Origin: Voacanga thouarsii
Lineage: Eukaryota > Streptophyta > Magnoliopsida > Gentianales > Apocynaceae
Reading direction: 5' to 3'
Length of the DNA: 64,000 bases
NCBI GenBank assembly: GCA_026120185.1
Contig: JANUWF010001683.1
Coordinates: forward strand, 2,054,001-2,118,000
The notes below the pieces were generated by a model. That model had not been told where the DNA came from, made no database searches, and saw only the letters and a list, made by a program, of their open reading frames with translations. Both the position numbers and the translations under genes were made by a program. This document shows, piece by piece, positions 22,431 to 33,870 of this stretch. Positions within the stretch are counted from its first letter, which is position 1; every line of letters starts with the position of its first letter.

Positions 22431-24215
22431 CTGGTTTTGATCAATATAGGGAGCATGGTAGTTAATAAAATGGAGAAGATGATTATACCTGTGATCCTTC
22501 GCTGTTTTAGTATGGGATAGATGGTTTTGTAAGCTTCACCGTTGAAGCATAGGAGCCCTCTGTAAATTTTTTTTGCTTTCAAGTTTAATCGTGTAAACCC
22601 AATTTAAATGGGTAGAGGTGGTTGTGTTTTTGGTTTGGATGTTTTTTGTATGTAAAAATGTCCAAAGAAGCCAAAGAAGGCTGAAAAAAATGAAGCAGAA
22701 GAGTTTCTGCAATTCTGGCACGAGAAAGAAGAAAAAACGAAGAAGACAACTATTCCTAAGCCAATTGAGCCGAGCCGAGCCGCCGCCGAGCCGCTGCCGA
22801 AATTGGGTCAAGAGCCGGTCGTTGATGAGCCGCGGAAGCCGAGCCAATTCCTTTGATTTGAGCCGAATTCAATTGCAAAATTTGCAATTGAATTTCATTT
22901 GGCTTGCGCGGGTCAGAGGAGAACCGACCGGGGCAGCATGCGGGCTGAAGCGCGGGTTGGCAGCAGAGGAGAACCGGGCGCGGGTCGCGGGCGAAGTCCA
23001 CGGGTCATGGCTGGCATGCGATCTGGTGCAGCTGCGGTGGACCGCAGGCCATTCTGGCGCGGATCCTGTGCGGCCGGTGCAGTGGACTGCCAGCCATTTT
23101 TTGGCAATTTTTTTATTTTTTTTTCCTTTTTTGTTTTGGGTCCCATACCAGGCGAAGTTAATATTTTTGTAATATTTATATTCTTGGAATATATTTGCAT
23201 GAAAAATATTAGTAAGGGATTTTAGGATTAAACAAGGTAATTAATTAATTAATTAATATGTTTAATTCTATTATTTGGGCACTTAGGTTTAAAAAATAGA
23301 AAAGCATGAAAACGTTTATTGTTTTCTAGCATGCTGTTATTTTTACTTACCTATGTGTGCTTTTCCTCAAAGACCAAAGTCTTTGGGAATTTTTTTTTTT
23401 AGTTTTGACAAGAAAAATATTTTTCTTCAAAAACTAAATAGTTATTTTAATTGGTACAAAAATTAATCCTTGATATAGAAAATATATTGGATTTATATAT
23501 TTTTGTAAATTAAAATGGAGAGCCATTTTTGTTTTGTTTGGATTAGAAAAATGATTTTGTCAAATAAACTTGAGACCAAAGTCTCTAGAAAGTTTTAATT
23601 GGAAAAATTTTGAAATCATTAAGTTTTAACTTAAATAAAATTAGTCCATGGAGAAAATCTCTCAAAGGATATAAGCCTTGACATAGAGATTTTGTTGGAC
23701 TTAGATATTTTATTTTTTGAGTTAAGGAAAAACTTAATGGAAATTTCAAAAGGATATTTTCCAGAAAACCTTTATTTTAAAAGACTAAGTGAGAGAGGGG
23801 TTCCAACGGCCCCACGGCTTCCATCCCGGTCCTCATTAGAGATCGTGGATCCCCTCGTGTCACCCTGGGAGTGAACCCGTATAGGATTGGGATACCATAA
23901 GGATCTAGATCTAATGGAAGGATGTAATTAATAACCCGGGGCACGTACTATGATCGGCCAGCCCACGTTGGAGGTTATAGTGCGAGGTATGTCCATAGGA
24001 AATGAGAGGAAACGGCCTTCCCACGATGGAGTTATTCTCTAGACCATTACCTAGAAGGGAAATTAATTTGTGGTGGTTAATACACTTAGCTTAGGAAACT
24101 GTTAATCTTCCCAAGAAGCTATGTCAGTTTTCCTAAGAGCCAAATTATTTTCAGTGTACAAATTTCATTTTGTTTTCACAAACTAAATTCTTTCTTTTAT
24201 TTTCGATTTTCAGAA
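22431..24215 (+). other. Copia 5' leader with GC-rich island
   Basis: A 1.8 kb region lies between PBS and gag. Most of it is AT-rich and non-coding. From about 22750 to 23095 it becomes strikingly GC-rich, with repeated 'gagccg' and 'ggaccgcaggccatt'/'ggactgccagccatt' phrases. Long ORFs exist here in several frames on both strands, as expected from composition; none has a domain I recognise. The plus-strand frame 22618-23172 is Arg-rich and starts at a non-ATG codon. An intact gag does not extend into it. Confidence 0.6.
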
Positions 24216-27200
24216 ATGGTGGGAGGTTCTTTTAGTCCATTGGCCGTTATTCTCAGGGAGAATAAGTTAACGGGTCCAAACTATGTGGACTGGAAAAGGA
24301 ACCTGGACATAATACTCACAGCTGAGGAGTATAAGTATGTCCTTTACGAGACCTGCCCTGTTATCGGGGAAGGTTCCACCGCTGAAGAGCAAGGGGCTGA
24401 CAAGGCATGGAAGAAAGCTGACGAAATGGCACGTTGCTATATGTTAGCTTCCATGTCTAATGTGCTCCAGTCAAAACACGAGTACATGGCTTCTGCATAT
24501 GATATAAGTCAATCATTGGCAACTATGTTTGCAGACAAGAACCGGCCCGCAAGGCAGGAGGCTCTTCGAACTATTGTGAACACTAAGATGGCTGAGGGAG
24601 CATCAGTCCGAGAGCATATGCCCAAGATGATTGCTACTTTCGAGGAGGCAGAAATCTTGGGGGTTGTCATTGACCCCGAGAGCCAAGCGGACAAGAAAAA
24701 CCCCACAGGTAATGTTTACTATCTAGAGTCTCTATCAATGGTAGGATCAACTTCCACTTGGATTGTTGATTCAGGAGCCACTGATCATATCTGTAACTCC
24801 TTGCAGGGGTTTAGGAAGATAAGAAGACTCAAGAAGGGCGAACATGGGCTTTGAGTGGGTAATAGAGCACAAGTCTGGGCCCTTGCAGAGGGAGAGCTGG
24901 ATCTTATCTTTGATTGTAATAAGATAGTAGTTTTAAAAGACATTTTCTATGTACCTGGTTTTCGTCAGAATTTGATTTCAGTTGCAAAACTTATTAATCA
25001 AGGATATTCTGTATCTTTCCATTCTGGCGTTTCTATCAATAGAGATGGAGAAATTTTATGTACTGGGCACATGTATGGTAATCTGTTCTTTTTAAACCCT
25101 ATTAACAACCAATCAAATAACGCTCGGTCTGAACCTTTAACTAAGAAGAGAAAGACCAATATCAATGATTCATACCTTTGGCATCTAAGGTTGGGTTATA
25201 TTAACTCAACCAGGATTCAGAGGCTAATCTATGATGGGCCTTTAGGCTCATTGAGATTGGAAAGTTGGCCTCAATGTGAATCCTGCCTAATGGGAAAAAT
25301 GACCAAGAGGTCATTTACACCAAAGGCAGATAGAGCCATGGAGGTGTTGAGTCTTGTTCACACCGATGTGTGTGGTCCATTGTCTACACCAGCTAGAGGA
25401 GGTTTTGAGTACTTCATCACGTTCACGGATGATTGTACGAGGTATTGTTACATTTATCTGATGAGACGCAAGTCTGACTCTTTTGACAAGTTTAAAGAGT
25501 TTAAGGCTGAAGTGGAGCGTCAGACAGGTAAATTAATCAAAACCTTACGATCGAATCGTGGTGGAGAGAACCTCCTAGGTGAATTCAAGGACTACATGGT
25601 ACATCATAGGATAGTATCCTAGCTCTCTGCGCCGGGAACCCCCCAGCATAACGGAGTAGCTGAGAGAAGGAACAGGACGTTGATGGAAATGGTCCGAAGC
25701 AAGATATCTCATGCTACTCTTCCAGTGTCCTTTTGGGGATATGCCATGGAAACAGCGGCATCTATTCTGAACTTGGTACCTTCCAAGTCAGTACCTAGGA
25801 CTTCCTATGAGATGTGGACTGGGCGTAAGCCAAGTCTGAATCATCTCAACATTTGGGGTTGTCCAGCTCATGTACTGATCAGGAAAGACAAGTTGGAACC
25901 AATATCAGAATTATGCTATTTTGTTGGGTATCTAAAAGGGACAAAAGGAGGTTACTTTTATCATCCTAAGGAGCAGAAGGTACTAGTCTGTACCAATGCT
26001 AGATACTTGGAAGATGATCAAAGTACTTCCACTAAAGGTTCAACTAGGTTGGAACTTGAGGAGAAGTTATCTACGGAATTAACTTATTCTGACTCGATAG
26101 TGGAACAAGAAGAGGCACAGCCTCAAGAGCCTGTGCAAATGGAGCCTCGTCGTAGTGGGAGGGTGTCTAGGGTTCCGGATAGATGGACTGGAGAAGCTTT
26201 TGAGCTGGTCTCTGACCATCAGGAATAAAACCCCACTAGATACGAGGAGGCTATTGCTGATGCCGATGCAAATCTATGGCATGAAGTAATGAAAGCCGAG
26301 ATTGAGTCTATGTACCTCAATCAGGTTTGGGATCTTGTAGCTTCACCTGAAGGGATAAAACCCATTGGGTGCAAGTGGGTATACAAGAGGAAGAGAGGAG
26401 CGGATGGGAAGGTGGAAACCTTCAAAACTAGGCTTGTGGCGAAAGGGTATACTCAGAAAGAAGGTATCGACTATGAGGAAACCTTTTCCCCGGTAGCCAT
26501 GCTTAAATCCATCCGCATCCTCCTTGCCATCGCATGTCACTATGACTACGAGATATGGCAAATGGATGTTAAGATGGCATTCTTGAATGGCCATCTTAGC
26601 AAAGACATCTATATGTCCCAACCGGAAGGCTTCATTGCTGAAGGCCAGGAACACATGGTTTGCAAGCTTAAGAAGTCCATTTATGGACTTAAGCAGGCAT
26701 TGAGAGCATGGAACATTCATTTTGATGAGACCGTAAAGTCTTATGGTTTTATTCAAAACGAAGATGAACCATGCGTGTATAGGAAACTTGAAGGCATTAA
26801 TGTGGTTTTTCTTGTCTTCTATGTGGATGACATTCTACTCATTGGAAATGATGTAGGGACATTGTCATCTACAAAGGTTTGGCTGTCTAGTCAATTCAGT
26901 ATGAAGGACTTGGGAGAAGCTAGCTACATTCTCGGGATTAGGCTTCTTAGAAATAGGAAGCAGAGAATGTTAGGATTATCCCAAGCGACATACATTGACA
27001 AGATGCTGGCCAAGTACAGCATGGACTCCTGCAAGGGATCTCTAATCCCTTGCAGACATGGGTTGTCATTTTTTTCGAAGGACTGTCCTAAGTCTCAAGA
27101 AGAAAAGGACAGAATGAGTAGGATTCCCTACGCTTCGGCTGTGGGAAGTCTCATGTACGCTATGCTATGTACTAGGCCAGATATCTGCTTTGCCATGGGC

Positions 27201-27803
27201 TTAGTTAGCAGATATCAGTCAAACCCAGGGGAGGTTCATTGGCAAGCTGTAAAGCATATTCTCAAGTACCTCAAGGGAATGAGAGATTATATGCTGGTTT
27301 ATAGGGCTGATGATTTGGTTCCTACAGGATACAAAGACTCAGACTTCCAGGCGGATAAGGATGAGAGAAAATCCACTAATGGATATGTCTTCACCTTGTC
27401 TGGAGGAGTAATTTCATGGAGGAGTATAAAGCAATCTTGTATTGCTGACTCAACCATGGAAGCTGAGTATGTGGCAGCTTCGAAAGCGTCCAAGGAAGCA
27501 GTTTGGCTCCGGAAGTTTCTTTCAGAACTTGGAGTCGTACCACATATGGACAGGCCGATTGTGATGTATTGCGACAACACTGGAGCAATATCGCAATCTA
27601 AGGAACCTCGGAACCACAAGAAGGGGAAACACATCGAGAGGAAGTACCACCTAATCCGGGATTTCATCCAGAGACGGGAAGTCGTGGTGGAGCATATTAC
27701 CTCATAAAACAATCTAGCAGATCCATTCACCAAGCCTTTGGCTGAGAGAGTCTTCAAGAGACACTTAGACGCCATAGGGGTAGGCACCTATGGACTTACC
27801 TAG
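24216..27803 (+). pseudogene. Copia gag-pol polyprotein, internally deleted, four in-frame stops
   Basis: A single frame of 1195 codons runs from the ATG at 24216 to the TAG at 27801. Codons 1 to about 155 are gag (LTGPNYVDWKRNLDIIL). The frame then passes directly to protease (VDSGATDHIC, Asp about 185), with no CCHC knuckle, so gag's C-terminal part is missing in frame. Next come GAG-pre-integrase (WHLRLGY, C-x-x-C near 24215+1060), and the integrase core with HTDVCGP (Asp about 384), SNRGGEN where SDRGGE is expected (about 447) and AERRNRT (Glu about 483). RT follows with DVKMAFLNG, and YVDD at about 869-872, then RNase H with TMEAEYVAAS and the ADPFTKPL end. Stops lie at 24852 (TGA), 25620 (TAG), 26226 (TAA) and 27705 (TAA). 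No frameshift occurs, so RT-RNase H remains open for 472 codons. Confidence 0.93.
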
Positions 27804-27811
27804 TCTTAGAG

Positions 27812-27825
27812 TGCAAGTGGGAGAT
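27812..27825 (+). other. Copia polypurine tract
   Basis: GCAAGTGGGAGAT lies directly before the 3' LTR, which starts TCTTGGATTG (TC instead of TG). Confidence 0.85.
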
Positions 27826-29852
27826 TCTTGGATTGTATGCCCTCTTAGACTAGGTTTCTGATGTAAAATCGAATATTTTAATAAAAGAATTTATTTTCAG
27901 AAATTGTTTGTGAATTTATTTTTTATTTGTGCACGATTTTCGTTTGGAACAGACCCACTGTGTTTAAATAAGTGATCCATGTGAATGGTAGTCTTTCACA
28001 GTAAGGTATGGATCACGGGTTATTTAACACATAAACATTTGTTCTTAACCTATTGATGAGACTGTGAATCTCATCAAGTTTAGGTTATTATGTTATGAAT
28101 TCCAAATGGGGAATGGTTTACCATTAGCCAGTGAGTAGTCCACTCACTTCATGACATAAGCGTATTTCGAATACGTAGAACAGGACCCGTAGCAGTGGTT
28201 TCTCAAAGTACTATATGGTAGAAACCTAGACTACTACTGCTACAGCGTGGACTAGTACTCTACGACTTAAGTATGAGTTGGTGGTCTGTCGAAGCTGGTA
28301 GCATATACTTTGATTTGCTAGAGTTGAGGTTCTATCGTAGGGCTAATATACTTGCATGTGGGTATGTGTGACTAGTTAGTTAAGATTGACTTATACAAGA
28401 TAGTTTCTGCACTATATCGCCCCTTATGGTTGTCCGGATGGTCTAAAATGTCCAGGGTCCTGGGAAACATGACTTGGATGTTTGCTTTAGGATAGCTCCC
28501 TTGGAAAGCGGAAACACTCCAGGATGTTGTGGACCATTGGACTAGAAGCCTAAGGATGGTAGATGTCATTTAGGGGGGTGTTAGTACATTTCTTCCTTTC
28601 TAAATGTACGGCGATGTGTAGAGGGGTATTTTAGTCATTTCACCTGTAGGTCGGAGACTTTGCGGATGCAGCATTGTCCTTAGGGTCAATATTTCCTTAT
28701 GGTGATATTAGGAAATATTTAAAATGCAAAATACAGCTATTTATATAGCAGGGGTATTTTGGTCATTTTAGCTGCCAAGGCGATGTGTCTTTTTGGTCCT
28801 CGGAATAACTCGTAAGTCCTAACTAATTTTGGGTTGAGGAATTGGTCTCATGTGAAGAGGATTTTATTTAATTTTATTCAGGAAGTCTAATTTATTATTA
28901 GATTGGAATAAAATAAATAAATAAATAAAATAGGAGTTGAGAGAAATTAATTATCTAGTTTAATTGGTTAATTAATTATTCAGGGCCTAGGTCCAGTATG
29001 AATAATTAAGAAATTAACCTGGGCTTAAACTAGGGGAAATAATTAATGTTTAAATTACTTATTGGGTTATTTATATAGGCCCAAGAAATAAATAATTAAA
29101 GATTAGTTATTATGGTTCATTTGGGCTTCTTAATTATTTATTGGGTTGTTTATATAAGCCCAGGAAATAAATAATTAATGTTTATTATTTTGGGCCTTTT
29201 GGGTCCAAGGAAAATAATAAATATTTTTCTGGCCCAATAGCTTGGACCTTAGGGTTTTTTCCAGATACGGTCAAGAGGAGTTTAGGGTTAGGCAAAACTG
29301 ATTCTCAGGATAACATCCGGGTGTTTTGAAATCCCGGGGATATGTTTATCAGATATTGAGAGACCTAGTTTGGGCTAACTTATAAACAACTCTTTGGAAA
29401 AGAAAAACCCCTAATTTTCCATAGACACACAAGACTCACGTCTCTCTCTCTCTCTGGCAGCTCACGTTTTTTTCCCTCTCCCTCCTCTGTGGTTTCTTCT
29501 TGTTCTTTGCTAATCAGTAGCAAAAGAACCAATGAGTTTTGAGACCGTTCCTCTTCACCATAGTGTTCACCAGCTAGAGGTTAGGCTGAGGAATATCCTG
29601 AGAGCTGGAGAGCTATGCGTTAATGCAAACAAGGCGAAGTAGAAGGCTAACGGGTGTTCAACCGGAAGCTCCTTCAAGTGTGCAAAGCGAGACGATTCCA
29701 GCTGTTCAATTTGTTCCTACGCAACCTAGGAGGGTTAAGGAACGCAAAGGTATGATCTTCACGCTTCCACATGGTTTTTAAGGCCTGGTTTTACTCTTCT
29801 CTGTGAAATTTTTAACGCTACAGTGCATGCCCCTGTTTTCACGTTTCCATCA
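27826..29852 (+). repeat. Copia 3' LTR
   Basis: It is the direct-repeat partner of 20390-22413, with the first dinucleotide mutated to TC and the end at TTTCCATCA. The GTTTC duplication follows. Confidence 0.93.
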
Positions 29853-29857
29853 GTTTC

Positions 29858-29890
29858 ATGTAAAACAGTTCATGTATGCAAGTTGTGAAA
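29858..29890 (-). repeat. T1 5' LTR, remainder after copia
   Basis: Thirty-three bases match 2533-2565 of the T1 3' LTR and continue the text broken at 20389. The LTR is then cut off by an Athila-like LTR; about 1.3 kb or more is missing. Confidence 0.75.
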
Positions 29891-30846
29891 TGATAGGGCC
29901 TAAATTAGTCATATATTTCCTAGTTATTTGAGGCCATTTTGTGATATATTTTGTATAATAACTGGTGATATTCCTTTATATTTGAGATTTTACCCTTAGA
30001 AAGGTATTTTGTGCATTATTTCAAATTTTAGGGGTAAAATAAGACAAAAACATCGCGGACTAGAACCAAACCGGCACCGGCTATAAGGCCAGAGGCAGTG
30101 CCGGCTGCACTCTAGAAGAAGTGGTGTGAAAATCAAGAAAAATCGACGAACAGACGAGAGAACAGAACACAACTGGCGTCGGCCCTAGGCAGGATAGGTG
30201 CCGCCGGTTGTGGACTGATGCTGAGATGGTGTCTCAATTTTTATGTTTATTTTTTTGGCAATTTATAGAGTTTTAGTATTTTCCTACTTTTAGTCGGCCA
30301 GAAACCCTACAACAACGAATTTTAGCACTTCTAAAGCTTATAAATAGAGGAAAAATACAAGATTAAACAAGGAATTCACGAATCAAAACATAAATCACTC
30401 AAAAACAAGGAGGAATTCATTAAATCAAGAAGGATTGTACAAGAGGGTCTACGAAGAAGGAAGAAGGAGGCTTATCTATGAGTGCTTTTTTTTTACTTTT
30501 ATTTTTTTTTCTTGAACAATGATTTATTAATTATTTTATTGTAATTTAACGTTGTTTTTGGTATTTATGATTTTTAGAGTTACTTTAATCTTTAGATTAA
30601 TTGATTGTTATTCTTGGTATTTAATTACTTGTGCTTATTACAAGATTAGTTAGTTGTTTCTTTCCATTAACTTGCTTTGATAAAGAGGTTAATGGTGGTT
30701 TCAATTCATTAATTTCATATTTGTTGTCTATTAACTAGCTTGGAAAATGGGCTAATTACTAAGAATTGGGTAATTAAAGGTTAATTGATGTCTGCTAGGA
30801 CATGGATTCATTGGTTAATTTCATGTTTTAAGTTTTCCAGGATATG
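29891..30846 (+). repeat. Athila-like LTR fragment
   Basis: It starts TGATAGGGCCTAAATTAG and follows the LTR at 7759 through TATAAATA (30339) to 'ttccaggatatg', where it is broken by the CRM-type element. About the last 400 bp are absent. Confidence 0.85.
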
Positions 30847-31858
30847 TGATATGATCTTGAGTGGGATTTTTCTTAGTGTTGTGGGTGTTTTAGGTGATTA
30901 TGAGTTTAGCTTATCCCATAGGACCAAAACAGTGAATTCTTGATACAAAATGGAGAAATTAAACTAAGAACCAACCCTCTATGAAACCCTTGAAGAACTA
31001 GGCTTCAAAGACCCTCGAGAATAGTAGAAAGTTCTACTATAATCTCACTCTAATATCTTTGAAGCAACAAAGGCAAACAAGAATAAAAAGAATAGAGAAA
31101 ATATGCACCCAAGTAATAGAATTCAAACAAACCTTAGAAGAGTAAAGCAACTAAGACCCATTGAAAGAAACCATATTGGATTATCCAAAAGATTTATAGA
31201 CTTACACATAAGGAGGACTAAGCCTTAATAATGGTTTTGAACAAGATGAACAAGAAGGCTAGCGGTCTCAAGACTCTCTCTTCAAATTTGAATAAAGTGT
31301 GTGAATTGTGTTGTCAAATCACAAAAAATTGTATTTATACTACCCTAACCCTAGTTAAGTAATCTCTAAGGTTCTAATATAATTTAGGGCCTTTATAGGT
31401 CTTTACAAAACATTTAAAATGAAGAAAAATCAGAGAAAACATAAAAAACGCGGGACAGCAATCGGCTGCCCAGGCTGGAGTTGGCGCTAGCTATGGATCT
31501 TAAGCCAACACCGGTTAGGTGCTGTTCTCGACCGTCGTGTGTAGGTTGAAGCCGGTGTCGGTTCGGCTACTTGGGCCAGCACCAGCTGTCCACTGGACAG
31601 CCACTTTTTGGTCAAATTTTGTCTGTCTTTGTTGCCGGCTTAAGTTCTTGTTGGGGTCCTTTTTGGATAGTCATCAAAATGAGTTTTTGGCTAGCTTCCT
31701 CAACCTTCCAATCCTCTTCCATCCTCAAGCATGGTTTTATGAGCAATTGAAGATCATTTTGAAGGTTTTTGGTCCTATATGTCATCGATCCTTGTCCTTG
31801 CATGATCACGCCTCCCCTTCCTTGATCTTGACCTCTATGATAAAGCAGAGTCTCATAA
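30847..31858 (-). repeat. CRM-type 3' LTR (minus strand)
   Basis: Plus-strand ends are TGATATGATCTTGAG and GAGTCTCATAA, the reverse complement of the 55448-56472 LTR. It contains a TATAAATA box at 31332-31339 on the minus strand. The pol reading frame continues into it from upstream (minus-strand frame 31905-31612). Confidence 0.85.
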
Positions 31859-31873
31859 TCTCCCTTCTCCTTG

Positions 31874-32886
31874 GAAAGGATTCGTCTCTGAATCATTGCC
31901 ATCATCTATATCAAAGGGAGGGAGGTCAGTAACATTAAAAATGGCACTAACATGATACTCACCGGGTAAATCTATCTTATAAGCGTTATCTCTAATTTTG
32001 GCGAGAACTTGAAATAGACCATCCCCCCTTAGATCTAGTTTGCTCCGTCATTGAGTGGGAAATCTTACCTCGCAAAAGTGCACCCATACCTAATTGTCCT
32101 ACTCAAATGATACCTTTTTGCTTCCTTGATTACGCTTATGAGCTATCTCTTCATTTCATTTTGCAATGGTTACTTTCACCTTTTCATGGAGTGCCTTCAC
32201 CATTTTCGCCTTCCTAGCTCCATCCAGGTTTATCCATTCACCTATAGGCAAGGGAACCAAATCTAAAGGAGTTAGAGGATTAAAACCATGCACAATTTCA
32301 AAAGAGAATAACAAGTGGTAGAGTGAATAGCTCTATTGTAAGCAAACTTATTGTGTGGAAAGTATTCCTCCTAATTTTTCAAGTTCTTCTTGATTATGGT
32401 TCGCAAAAGTTGGGTGAGTGTTCGGTTGACCACCTCCATTTGTTCGTCCATTTGAGGATGACATGCTGTGGAAAACAAGATATTAGTACCAAGTTTGTTC
32501 CATAATACTCTCCAAAAGTGGTTAAGGAATTTAGTATCCCTATTCGAGACAATAGTCATTGGATGATTATAGAATAAATCATGGATGTTATGGTGCTAAA
32601 ATTTTGTATGAACCTCCTATAGAAGCTAGCTAGACCATGAAAACTACAGACTTAGGTAATAATGGTAGAGGTGGGCCAATCTTGGATGGCTTTTACTTTT
32701 CACTCATCAATCTCAATCCCTTTGGCACTCAAAACATACTCAAAGAAGGTAGTCCTCTCCAAACAAAATGAGCACTTCTCAAAGTTAGCATATAATGTCT
32801 TCCTTCGAAGGGCAACAAGCACACTTTAAACATGATTCAAATGATCTTTGTTCATGTCATTAGGGGCCATGGGGGTGAGGGTAAAC
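31874..32886 (-). pseudogene. CRM-type pol remnant (integrase, RT scrap)
   Basis: The minus-strand frame 32559-32371 reads an integrase core ([15 protein letters not shown], then [12 protein letters not shown] and [11 protein letters not shown]). The SDRD Asp appears as SNRD. Downstream are the C-terminal phrases shared with 60121-60627. Further upstream (32600-32870) are RT palm/thumb remnants with a FYRRFI-type region and an AKKCSF-type region. Just before 32886 the text equals the LTPMAP phrase that lies between protease and RT in the 55448 element, so a deletion joined that point to RT. Confidence 0.75.
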
Positions 32887-33627
32887 TTTTCATTCATTGT
32901 TTAACCAATCTAAATAAAATGATAAGATAATAAAAAGAAAAAATAAAGAAAAATATGTATAACTTAAGGATGGAAGAATATGCAACTTAGACAACTCTCC
33001 TAGGATACATGACAATGAAACATTTAGCAACTATCTCAATTAATCATCATCTTACCATTATGAAGGAATTAGAATAGAGTTCAATCGTTTTTCGAGTCAT
33101 AAACTCATTATCTCATGATTAAATTAGCAGATTTCCTAATCAAACCAACATAACCAAAAAGATGCATAAAACTCATCCTTCAACAATTATCCCTATATTC
33201 TAGGTGATAATAAACATGAAATTAGCTAACAACCCTATACTCTTGGCAAAATTAACTAATCTTTGATTATTGCGGTTCTTTGTCTTAACTTTGTTTCCCA
33301 AGTCCGTTAAGAAATAACAAATATGAAATCAATAAAGTTAAATCAACTCCTAAGATCATTTCCCAAGTAAATTAGAAGCAATTCTAACTTCATCAATTCT
33401 TCCATAATCACAAGTAATCAAACACCAAGAATGATAAAAAAAAAAAAAAGATCAAATAGCTAAATTAGTCCAAAAAATCGTGAATCCCAAAACAATATCA
33501 AATTACAATGAAAACATTAATTACATCGTTATTCTAGAAAAAGAAAACAAAGGTAAAAGAAAGAACTCATAGATAAACCCTCATTCTCTTTGGAAATCTT
33601 ATTGAATAATGCTCCTTGAATGACAAA
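32887..33627 (-). repeat. Athila-like LTR fragment, inverted
   Basis: Read on the minus strand it follows the Athila-like LTR: 'aagatttcc...', 'tatgagttc', T-rich block, 'attcttggtg', repeated 'aacttacttgg' phrases, then 'aacaatgaatgaaaag'. It resembles the 1-974 copy more than the 7759 copy (for example a shared 'gctcaataagatttc'-type phrase). Both ends are missing. Confidence 0.65.
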
Positions 33628-33870
33628 TCTCTCATGCTCAAGACATTGTTTTTATGTCTCCCTTAAGACAACATTCATATCTTTAAGGAATGTAAGAAAA
33701 TCAAAAATTCAAATATAGTTTAGATAATCATGAATAAAATTTAAGTGATGGGATTTGAACTCAAGACCTTAAAGATTAAACCACAATGCTCTAACCACTT
33801 AATCACACCAACTCTTGTTCTTATTTTCTCACACAAATATTCTTCTTATCTAAACCTCAAGCCGTCTTCC
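33628..33870 (-). repeat. T2 3' LTR remnant
   Basis: It matches the T1 LTR around 3505-3740 and the plus-strand LTR around 43380-43640 (inverted). It contains the tRNA-like module at 33745-33808. At about 33866-33880 it joins integrase text of T2 directly within a shared 'cttcc-attt' stretch. Confidence 0.75.
33745..33808 (-). other. tRNA-like module in T2 LTR remnant
   Basis: On the minus strand: TGGTTAGAGC, a TTTAATC-like part and GAGTTCAAATCC. It is the best match to tRNA wording among the minus-strand copies. Confidence 0.5.

Larger units (their letters stand above)
20390..29852 (+). mobile_element. Ty1/copia retrotransposon with both LTRs
   Basis: The element is 9463 bp, with LTRs of 2024 and 2027 bp, initiator-Met primer-binding site, long leader, gag-pol in a single frame, and polypurine tract. 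It is flanked by a perfect GTTTC duplication (20385-20389 and 29853-29857) within the T1 5' LTR. Comparing the first 120 bases of the two LTRs by eye shows four differences, all transitions, so it is one of the younger insertions here but not brand new. Domain order protease-integrase-RT-RNase H establishes copia. The long LTR and the gag wording suggest a Tork/Angela-type lineage, which is not certain. Confidence 0.93.
30847..32886 (-). mobile_element. CRM-type Ty3/gypsy element, truncated and deleted
   Basis: On the minus strand a 3' LTR (30847-31858) is preceded by a polypurine tract (31859-31873, CCAAGGAGAAGGGAGA on the minus strand), integrase text and a scrap of RT. The 5' side is missing. 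It matches the CRM-type element at 55448-61449 in LTR and pol. The right border with an inverted Athila-like LTR is near 32886 and shares AAAGT, so it may be a microhomology join. Confidence 0.8.

Noticed and set aside
22618..23172. 184-codon Arg-rich plus-strand ORF in the copia leader
   Set aside because: It starts at a non-ATG codon, lies in a GC-rich island that opens frames on both strands, and has no recognisable domain; I report the island, not a gene.
26343..26756. 137-codon minus-strand ORF
   Set aside because: Antisense shadow of copia RT.
27299..27787. 162-codon minus-strand ORF
   Set aside because: It lies antisense to well-recognised RNase H of the copia element and shows no domain of its own.
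31519..31932. 137-codon plus-strand ORF
   Set aside because: Antisense to the CRM-type LTR and pol end; its mirror image appears at 55413-55793 and 60319-60807 in the other copy.
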